From: Thalassotalea euphylliae
GTDB lineage: Bacteria > Pseudomonadota > Gammaproteobacteria > Enterobacterales > Alteromonadaceae
NCBI RefSeq assembly: GCF_003390335.1
Contig: NZ_QUOU01000001.1
Coordinates: 4,154,001 to 4,218,000, forward strand
Reading direction: 5' to 3'
Length of the DNA stretch: 64,000 bases
Notes under the pieces: model-generated
The model's input: only the letters and a program-made list of their open reading frames with translations
What the model was told of the DNA's origin: nothing
The model's database searches: none
In this document: piece by piece, positions 8,378-15,340 of the stretch
How positions within the stretch are numbered: the first letter of the stretch is position 1
Layout: the number at the start of each line of letters is the position of its first letter
Position numbers and translations under genes: made by a program

Positions 8378-9199
8378 TCAACTCCAGCCGGACACTTTTC
8401 TAAAAGAATTTTCATACTCTACTGGTGACATATCACCATTAGCTGAATGCAGTCTTTCTAAGTTGTAATACTTCATATAATCGACAACATCATTTTTCAT
8501 ATGCTCACGCGTAGGTTGAGCCACTTTAAGTAACCAATCATGTTTCAAACTGCCAAAGAACCTCTCCACTACTGCGTTATCCCAACAGGCTCCCACATCA
8601 CCCATACTCGCTCGAATACCAAATTGTTCGAGCAGCTGACGGTAACGCTTACTGGTGTATTGAGAGCCTCGGTCAGAGTGGAATATTAAGCCTTTAGCTG
8701 GTTTTCTCAGGTTATAAGCCCTAATCATGGCTTTCATCACTAAGTCAGTCGTCATACGTTTATCTATATGCCAACCAACAATGCGTCGAGAATATAAATC
8801 CATCACAACAGCAAGATACATCCAACCTTCGCCTGTTTTTAAATAAGTCACATCACCAGCCCAAATCTGATTTGGCCCCAACGGATTAAAGTTCTGATTA
8901 AGCAAATTATCTGCAACTGCATCAGCATGCTTACGCTTCGTTGTTACCTTGTAGGCAACTCGCTGCTTTACTTTTAGGTTTAACGCTTCCATGAGCTTTC
9001 GAGTTCTGTGCTTACCAATTTCAAAGCCTTCTTTGCGTAAATTCTTACGTAGTTCGCGATAGCCCAAGCTCTCGCGGCTACGTTTAAACAGTGCTTTAGC
9101 TCGCCGATATAAATGAAGCTCTTCTGCCGTAATTAACTTGGCTGGTCGTTTAAGCCATGCATAATAAGCTGAACGACTGACTTGCATCACAGCACACAT
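8378..9199 (-). CDS. IS3-family transposase OrfB (DDE integrase domain)
   Basis: The 273-residue product has an HTH_21-type N-terminus (RRAKALFKRSRESLGYRELR region) and an rve integrase core with the DDE residues in WAGDVTYLKT (near 116), HSDRGSQYTS (near 174) and DNAVVERFFGSLKHD (near 208). Its stop codon lies within the terminal inverted repeat. The functional transposase of this family is normally an OrfAB fusion made by -1 frameshifting from OrfA; the open frame extends upstream of this ATG to meet OrfA. Confidence 0.93.
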   Translation of the reverse strand: MCAVMQVSRSAYYAWLKRPAKLITAEELHLYRRAKALFKRSRESLGYRELRKNLRKEGFEIGKHRTRKLMEALNLKVKQRVAYKVTTKRKHADAVADNLLNQNFNPLGPNQIWAGDVTYLKTGEGWMYLAVVMDLYSRRIVGWHIDKRMTTDLVMKAMIRAYNLRKPAKGLIFHSDRGSQYTSKRYRQLLEQFGIRASMGDVGACWDNAVVERFFGSLKHDWLLKVAQPTREHMKNDVVDYMKYYNLERLHSANGDMSPVEYENSFRKVSGWS

Positions 9200-9246
9200 C
9201 TTTCGGACGTCATGAGCCTGACTATTGGCCTTGACGAACCCATACT

Positions 9247-9534
9247 TTACTTCATTTCTTTCGCAAAGAAGGCGCTTGCCTTTTTTAAGATCTCTTTCTC
9301 CATTTTGAGTTCTTTATTTTCTTTTCTGAGCCGTTTTAGCTCTGCTCGTTCATCTTCACTTAACGCATTACCAGCTTGTTGTTGTTCAAGTTTCGCTTTC
9401 CAGTTATAAATGAGTTTAGTGGTGATCCCCAAAGAAGCTGAGGCTTGTGAGACCGTATAGCCTTGCTCAGTCACTAAGGCTACAGCTTCTTGTTTAAATT
9501 CGGTTGTATAGGTTTTGTTTTTTCGTTTTGTCAT
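9247..9534 (-). CDS. IS3-family transposase OrfA (HTH protein)
   Basis: The 95 residues contain a helix-turn-helix (TEQGYTVSQASASLGITTKLIYNWK) followed by a leucine-zipper-like coiled coil (residues about 55-85), the standard OrfA layout. OrfB continues in the -1 frame. An A6G run read on the minus strand at 9286-9280, within the EILKKA codons, is a candidate slippery site for making OrfAB. Confidence 0.92.
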   Translation of the reverse strand: MTKRKNKTYTTEFKQEAVALVTEQGYTVSQASASLGITTKLIYNWKAKLEQQQAGNALSEDERAELKRLRKENKELKMEKEILKKASAFFAKEMK

Positions 9535-9606
9535 TTAACACCTCAATATTGGAACATTGTCCTTTATTAAAGTGTCCGGCTCAATTAAACCAGTTCACTG
9601 CCAGTT

Positions 9607-10815
9607 TTAAATAACATCTTTTAATCGGTCTTCGAATTCGATCATAAATCGATTTAAGGCCGATTTCCAATTTCTTATCGGCATCGTCCATTTTTTAGAT
9701 GCCTGCTCAATAGCTAAGTAAACCACCTTTTTCGCCGAATCGTCATGTGGGAACAGCTTACGTTTCTTAATGGCTTTACGTATAACTGAGTTCAGCGATT
9801 CAATAGCGTTGGTGGTGTAAATAGCTTTTCTGATATCTTCAGGGTAATTGAAGATGGTACTAACGTTTTGCCAGTTATTTCGCCATGAGCGAGAGATATT
9901 GGGATATTTACTGTCCCAGCGTTGCTCAAACTGCTCTAAGGCCATTAAGGCTTCATCTTCAGTTACCGATTGGTATATGCGCTTTAAATCAGCCGTGATG
10001 GCTTTGTAGTCTTTCCACGGCACAAACTTCAATGAATTACGCACCATATGAACAATACAAAGCTGAATTTGTGTGTCAGGATAAACGGTATTAATTGCAT
10101 CAGGGAAACCTTTAAGGCCATCGACACAGGCGATAAGGATATCTTTGACGCCACGGTTTTGAAGCTCCGTTAATACGTTAAGCCAGAACTTCGCGCCTTC
10201 GTTTTCTGATATCCACATACCTAGAAGTTCTTTATGGCCTTCGATATTCACGCCTAAGGCTAAGTAAATGGCTTTGTTGATGACTTGCTTATCTTGGCGT
10301 ATTTTTACAACCAAGCAGTCGAGATAGACGATTGGGTAAACAGCATCAAGCGGCCTGGCTTGCCACTCGACGACTTGAGCGATAACCGCATCAGTCACAC
10401 GAGAAATCAGTGTTGGTGAAACATCTGCATCGTACATTTCCTTGAATGTGGACACGATTTCACGAGTCGTCATGCCTTTGGAATACAGATATAAAATCTT
10501 GTCATCCATTGACGTAAAGCGGGTTTGATTCTTTTTAACCAGTTGAGGCTCAAAACTAGAATCTCTATCACGAGGTGTATCTAAATCAATCTCGCCATCT
10601 TCTGTTCGTATAGTTTTGGGCGAATAGCCATTGCGTGAATTATCGTTGATGGATTGCTCATGACGAACATAACCAAGGTGTTCATCCAGCTCCGCATTAA
10701 GCGCAGCTTCAACCGTTACCTTGGTAAGCATTTTACGAAAGTTCGTTAAATCTGCTTCCGTTTTGATGGATTTAGCCGCTTGCTTGGCAAAGACTTCAAG
10801 TTCTTTCTTGTTCAT
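9607..10815 (-). CDS. IS256-family (mutator-type) transposase, intact
   Basis: The 402-residue protein shows the family core: LDCLVVKIR (first Asp, near residue 168), the ACVDGLKGFPDAI segment (second Asp, near 232), the CIVHMVRNSLKFV block and the C-terminal TTNAIESLNSVIRK with the catalytic Glu near 343. Its length is normal for the family. The leader to the IS terminal repeat is 67 bp. The IS3 insertion begins 10 bp after its stop and does not damage it, so this copy could supply transposase for both IS256 copies in the window. Confidence 0.95.
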   Translation of the reverse strand: MNKKELEVFAKQAAKSIKTEADLTNFRKMLTKVTVEAALNAELDEHLGYVRHEQSINDNSRNGYSPKTIRTEDGEIDLDTPRDRDSSFEPQLVKKNQTRFTSMDDKILYLYSKGMTTREIVSTFKEMYDADVSPTLISRVTDAVIAQVVEWQARPLDAVYPIVYLDCLVVKIRQDKQVINKAIYLALGVNIEGHKELLGMWISENEGAKFWLNVLTELQNRGVKDILIACVDGLKGFPDAINTVYPDTQIQLCIVHMVRNSLKFVPWKDYKAITADLKRIYQSVTEDEALMALEQFEQRWDSKYPNISRSWRNNWQNVSTIFNYPEDIRKAIYTTNAIESLNSVIRKAIKKRKLFPHDDSAKKVVYLAIEQASKKWTMPIRNWKSALNRFMIEFEDRLKDVI

Positions 10816-10858
10816 AACTACCTATCCTAAACCCTATATGGGTATTAATAATAGGCAG

Positions 10859-11539
10859 TTACACAGATTTAGTTACAGAGTCACTAAATAGTTCAAGTGT
10901 CAGCATTAGCCAGTCTTCATGTTTCGAAAAGCTATTTCCTTCGGAAATACATCCCTCAAACTCTCCATCATGGTTTACATGATTGATGTACATGTATTTT
11001 TTAATGTTATCAATTGAAAGCTGCTCGAATGGAAATTTTGAAGCGATTAGCCTGTAATAGCGACCCTGAAACTTCAAATCAGCATATTGAACTATCAACG
11101 GATCATCAAACGCGTCAAAATATGGTCGCCACTCTAATCTAAAATCAGCACCAGTGTTAACTATAAATTGAGCATCTTCGGGCAAACCTAAAACCCTGTA
11201 TATCGTTGAAATCAATTCTAACGTATCAATATCAGCAAGCATCAAACTTTCAATTTCAGATGCCATTGACTCGATTTCTTTATGAAGTGAATCAATGATT
11301 TCTTGATCATCGTATTCGTTGTTCATCAAGTATTTAAATGAGTTGTGTTCTAGAATTGAATTTAAATTGTGGCTGTCGAAAGCTTCTTGCAGACGCTCAT
11401 GCGCTTGAGAAAAGTGGGCACAACTATATACGCCTCTGCTCCAGAGTCCTTGCGCATATAAATCTGGTAACTCCAAAAGTAATGCGAAGTCTTTAGCTTG
11501 TTTATTTAGCTTATTTTTTAACTGATAAAGTGAGATCAT
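10859..11539 (-). pseudogene. Uncharacterised protein gene, 3' end cut by IS256
   Basis: The product has no recognisable catalytic motif. Its last seven residues (DSVTKSV) are read from the IS256 terminal repeat, so native coding ends near residue 219 and an unknown stretch has been lost. The N-terminal 45 residues (LYQLKNKLNKQAKDFALLLELP...VYSCAHFSQAHERL) follow the same spacing as the start of the small protein at 11746-12108. This Lys/Arg-rich helix followed by an aromatic/DxxxL segment resembles the N-terminal part of glyoxalase-like domain proteins; I hold that loosely. Confidence 0.6.
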
Positions 11540-11745
11540 TTAGTTCTCCAAACAATACTGCAAGCAAACAATGGCCTACAAACACATTGTTTATTTGACT
11601 ATTTGAATCACTAATTTTTACGGATGCTCCGCTTCACTGCTCATATTTTTAACGAAAAAATATGCGTAGGCGTAGGCTGTCCGTTCAGCCCTCACCTTAT
11701 AATATCGCCAAAAAACAAAATGACAACTTACGTATTTGTACAAAT

Positions 11746-12108
11746 TTAGGTAGATATTTTGTGTTTGAACTCTGGAAAGCTAAGCCCAAACAGGGATACG
11801 ACCATTTCTTCATTTATATTGGAGCCGGGAAATTTTTTTTCAAAATTTCCGATAATTCCATCTAGGTGACTAGCTAATATTTTTACTAAAAATATTTCCG
11901 AGTTTGGAGAGAGAGCTGACAGTGCTATCAATGGATTGTCAAAAGATTCAGCTTTTATTTTTACTAGTAAATCCCTGTAACTGTCACAAGCATACAGACA
12001 AATAGATACCCCTTCTTGGGCCTGTCCAAGGGGAATTGATAACTTCTTTGACAACCTTTTTGCCTGACGCTTTACATTACTTATTAGCGCTTCTGATTTA
12101 AAAGACAT
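11746..12108 (-). CDS. Uncharacterised small protein related to its truncated neighbour
   Basis: The 120-residue product starts at the ATG at 12108; a TTG 21 bp further upstream is possible, and neither has a strong ribosome site. Residues 8-45 (NVKRQAKRLSKKLSIPLGQAQ...CLYACDSYRDLL) share a pattern with the start of the neighbouring truncated gene and with helix-rich segments seen in glyoxalase-like accessory proteins. The remainder is hydrophobic/helical with no known motif. The AT-rich composition and location next to an IS suggest accessory origin. Function unknown. Confidence 0.5.
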   Translation of the reverse strand: MSFKSEALISNVKRQAKRLSKKLSIPLGQAQEGVSICLYACDSYRDLLVKIKAESFDNPLIALSALSPNSEIFLVKILASHLDGIIGNFEKKFPGSNINEEMVVSLFGLSFPEFKHKIST

Positions 12109-12232
12109 ATGCACACCAAAACGTAACAACTAAGGTCCACAGTACCTAAGTCATTACATCTTTAATGTATAATTAATCTTTTAAACCCAGAGTAAATCCA
12201 TTTCGTCCGCATGTGTGGAAACTGGCTTCTCT

Positions 12233-12259
12233 GAAAAGCCACTGCAAAAAGCAGTGGCT
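12233..12259 (-). terminator. Rho-independent terminator of the PIN-PhoH gene
   Basis: AGCCACTGC and GCAGTGGCT form a perfect 9-bp stem with a 5-base loop, followed on the minus strand by TTTTC. It lies 44 bp past the phoH stop. Confidence 0.75.
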
Positions 12260-12302
12260 ATTGTCGCAATATTATAAGGAAATGTGAATTGTAGTTTGAT
12301 GT

Positions 12303-13685
12303 CTACATATTCTTTTCAGTGAACTCAGCCAAGCTACTACGTTCTACCTCATCAAAAATCAGAACTGATCCTTTCTCATAATTTCTATATACATTAACAG
12401 CCGCACTTGCACCAGACGAAGCAGGTGTTACAAACTTATCGTCAATCTGGGCTAGGTTACCCAATACAATAGTCCGACAATTTTTACCTCCACGACTTAA
12501 CATACCCTTGATTTGCGCTCTAGTCATGTTTTGAGCTTCATCAATGATTAACACAGCATCGTCTATTGAACGGCCCCGAAAGTAAGCCATACTAGTAAAT
12601 TCTATATTGGCTTTTTCGATCACGTGTTCAACTGTAGCGTGGATATTTCCTTCGTGACTATCATCCGAGTGCATCGAGATAAGTGCGTCTGTAATGCCTG
12701 CGAGCAAAGGCATCGATTTTTCTGTTAAATCCCCCGGAAGGAATCCGGGGTCATCATCCATAAAGTCTCTTGAGCGAACCACAACGATTTTTTTGTACTT
12801 TTTCAACTCCAATACTTGATGCAGCGCCGAAGCAACTGCTAAAAAAGTTTTTCCGGAGCCAGCAGGACCAAGGATGATATTTAAGTCATAGTAAGGGTCT
12901 GTTAATTGGCTTAAAGCTACGGCCTGACGCTGGTTTTTAGGCAATATGCCCCATACTTTTTCTTGCTTACGCGGCAATAACTTCGTGAAAACTCCAGTAT
13001 CTGTTACTTCTGAAATTCGCCCAATATGTCCAGCTTCATCGTACCAATACATGTTTGGCTGAACTTCATCGTTAAACAAGCTTATTGGGAATGTATAAAC
13101 CTCTCCTGAGACTTTGAAATCTTTATCTGATTCGATTCGATCAAAAAGATCTCCTTCAAACGCTTGTACTCCTGTATATAACAAATCTATATCTGCGATT
13201 TGATTATCAACAGATACATCTTCAGCCATAACACCAACAGTTCGAGCTTTTAGTCGCATATTAATGTCGCGGCTAACGATAGTAACGTCTTTATCTAACT
13301 CTTTCTGAAGATGCAGTGCATAGTTAATTATTCTGTTGTCAGCATCGCTACCAATCGTGTGCTTTAACTCTTTTGCCATGTCCAATTGAGTATCAATACC
13401 AATGAACAACTTGCCTCTTTTAGCTGTTTCAGTAGAAGGCAGTGGAATACCTGCTTCCATCTCTTCGGCACTGTGCCCATTAATTATGTCTTCAAGCATT
13501 CGAATACATACACGAGCATCAGCACTTACCGATTTATTAGTTCTTTCTTTTAAGTTATCTAACTCTTCTAAAACTGTTAGACAAATGTATACATCTTCAC
13601 TGTAAGCGAGCAATGACTTTGGATCATGAACTAGTGCCGATGTATCTAATACTCTTGGATTTCTATTTTCACTTGGGTTATTCAT
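12303..13685 (-). CDS. PhoH family PIN-domain ATPase
   Basis: The 460-residue protein joins an N-terminal PIN nuclease-like domain (VLDTSALVHDP at about residue 12, VLEELDNLK near 40) to a C-terminal PhoH RNA-helicase-like ATPase with Walker A GPAGSGKT near 280 and Walker B VLIIDEAQNMT near 385. The family is linked to RNA handling under stress; the substrate is unknown. The start at 13685 is chosen because AAGGAG lies 8 bp before this ATG; the frame stays open 39 bp further up. It is AT-richer than, and diverged from, the resident copy broken just upstream, suggesting it came in with the island and may replace it. Confidence 0.9.
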   Translation of the reverse strand: MNNPSENRNPRVLDTSALVHDPKSLLAYSEDVYICLTVLEELDNLKERTNKSVSADARVCIRMLEDIINGHSAEEMEAGIPLPSTETAKRGKLFIGIDTQLDMAKELKHTIGSDADNRIINYALHLQKELDKDVTIVSRDINMRLKARTVGVMAEDVSVDNQIADIDLLYTGVQAFEGDLFDRIESDKDFKVSGEVYTFPISLFNDEVQPNMYWYDEAGHIGRISEVTDTGVFTKLLPRKQEKVWGILPKNQRQAVALSQLTDPYYDLNIILGPAGSGKTFLAVASALHQVLELKKYKKIVVVRSRDFMDDDPGFLPGDLTEKSMPLLAGITDALISMHSDDSHEGNIHATVEHVIEKANIEFTSMAYFRGRSIDDAVLIIDEAQNMTRAQIKGMLSRGGKNCRTIVLGNLAQIDDKFVTPASSGASAAVNVYRNYEKGSVLIFDEVERSSLAEFTEKNM

Positions 13686-13814
13686 TTTAGTTCTCCTTTG
13701 AGAACGATTTTCATTAATTAGCATTTTAGATTTACCTTAGCTTTATTATTTTTGTTTGTGCCTTCTTGCAGGTTAAATCCGTTATTTATATTTATTGATT
13801 AATGGTTCTATTCT

Positions 13815-14819
13815 TTAAGTCACACTTAATGACATGTTAGAGATATTAGATCTTAGCCTGTTATAAATACTCAATTTCTTCAGTAAGAATAAGGTCTGTA
13901 GATAGGTCTGCACAAATATTAAAAAAAAGCTTGCAGTAATACCTGTTTTACCACAGCCAGCAGGGCCAGTGAGGATGACTAAATCAATCGTTGGGTCGAG
14001 CAAGGCGTCCATCGCCATCCCTTGGTAAATATTTTTCGGATGGATACCCCACGCTTGTTTGGCCATTAATCGCTCACGCGATAAGTCTTGAATGGCTAAT
14101 TGCTGCTCATCCCAACCGACAATTTTACCCGCAAAATGCTCGCCCTCATCCAGTAAGTATTCATTCATATAGGTGGCAGGCAAAATATCGCGTTTCACAT
14201 AATGTGTGGTATTGCGCCCTTCGCTTTCGCTTTCGCACTCTTTAATTTGCTCCCAAAAGTCCCCGTCAAATTGGTGATAACCTTTGGTGAGAAAGCGCAC
14301 ATCGTCAATCAGTTGGTCAGTGCGATAATCCTCTACATGCGCCATACCAGCACCCTTGGCTTTTAGCCGCATGTTGATGTCTTTAGTAACCAACACCACT
14401 TTGCGATCTGGGTGATGGTTTTGAATATTGATGGCGGCATTGATGATGCGATTGTCATTTTCGTTAAACGACAAGGTTGAGGCTTTTTGCTCTAGCGCAT
14501 AATCATTGATGATGGATAGCGCACCGCTTGGTGATTGCTCTTGGCTACCTAGATTAGTAGCGAGCGGCACGCCAGCAATTATTTGCTCGGGTGTTGAATT
14601 CGCTAGCACATCCTCTAGTGCGCGAATCGCAACGCGGGCATCGCGGCTAACATCTTTTTTGCGATCTTTGATGGAGTCTAATTCTTCGAGTACCGTCATC
14701 GGCACAACGACATCGTGTTCTTTAAAGGAGAGAAAGGCGAAAGGTTCGTGAAGCAGGATATTGGTATCTAATACGTAGATAATGGTTTCGTCAGACATAT
14801 AGGCACACTCGCTTAGCAT
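13815..14819 (-). pseudogene. Resident PhoH family gene, truncated just after Walker A
   Basis: Residues 1-287 are a normal PIN-PhoH start: YVLDTNILLHEPF, the acidic PIN residues, and ILTGPAGCGKT. Family similarity then stops at about 13944 and roughly 43 unrelated codons follow (ITASFFLIFVQ...) before a stop. Most of the ATPase core, including Walker B, is gone. Base composition changes from core-like to AT-rich at the same point, so this is a rearrangement boundary. The start could be the ATG at 14819 or the one at 14798. Confidence 0.88.
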
Positions 14820-15340
14820 AGAGCCATCGTAGTCAGACGAAAGAACATGGGGCTGTTAACGCAAGCCCGTATTGTCACTATCAACCTGAGCTATGATTTT
14901 TCTAGCGGTTGATGAATTCCTTGTCATACCAACCCGACCAATGAATTAACACAGTTGGTATACGTTCAATTTCACTTTGACAGTTTCACCGCTCGCTCGC
15001 AAGCAAATTTTCGCGATTTTGCCCGCAATTTTTTCAGCTATTGACGCGCCTTTAAAACCTGTCATAGTAAGAAATTACCAAGTGCTTTTTAGCCGCTAAT
15101 TGAGTAAGCAAAAAGCACCTTGGTACTGCTCGAAAACCCACCTCTGCTGCACTCGCTGACCACCACGAACAAATTGCATACAAAAAACACGAACTTTTTG
15201 ATGATTACAACTAGTATTAACGGTAATATGTCGCCCCTTTTTTGCCTGAGCCAGCTGTGTTGCCGTATTGTGTTGTGAGATAACGCGAGCAACGCCCAAT
15301 CACTTATTAGCTGGCTGAATCGTTTTTGGAGTGTGTCAAT
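14820..15340. other. Intergenic region with ATACCAAC/GTTGGTAT inverted repeat
   Basis: These 520 bp separate the divergent truncated phoH and rapA. ATACCAAC at 14926-14933 and GTTGGTAT at 14954-14961 form a perfect 8-bp inverted repeat with a 20-base spacer. Further on, 15021-15055 is rich in short Gs and T-runs (GCAATTTTTTCAGCTATTGACGCG-like), resembling one arm of the hairpin repeat at 56782-56889. The rapA promoter must lie in the last 200 bp; I cannot name its boxes. Confidence 0.5.

Larger units (their letters stand above)
8370..9597 (-). mobile_element. IS3-family insertion sequence nested in IS256
   Basis: The 1,228-bp element has 29-bp imperfect terminal inverted repeats (22 of 29 match) with TG...CA ends and a conserved AGCCGGACACTTT inner block. 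A 3-bp direct duplication CTG lies at 8367-8369 and 9598-9600, as expected for the family. It sits just past the transposase stop of the IS256, inside that element's terminal repeat, so the IS256 transposase is left intact. Confidence 0.94.
8343..10882 (-). mobile_element. IS256-family insertion sequence, interrupted by an IS3 element
   Basis: The ends form 29-bp imperfect inverted repeats (24 of 29 match) beginning GACCCTGTAAC and GACTCTGTAAC and ending CTGTGTAACTGCC when the IS3 insert is removed. Without the insert the element is about 1,309 bp, the usual IS256 size. It carries an intact 402-residue transposase. The 9 bp on its two sides (8334-8342 and 10883-10891) do not match, so the expected target duplication is missing; recombination between copies could explain this. 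Confidence 0.92.

Noticed and set aside
9607..10815. IS256 transposase as a defence-linked gene
   Set aside because: All family motifs and flanking terminal repeats show an ordinary transposase; no defence context is visible.
8334..10891. Target-site duplication of the right IS256 copy
   Set aside because: The 9 bases on each side (GTTAACAGC and ACTAAATAG) do not match in any simple register, so I claim no duplication.
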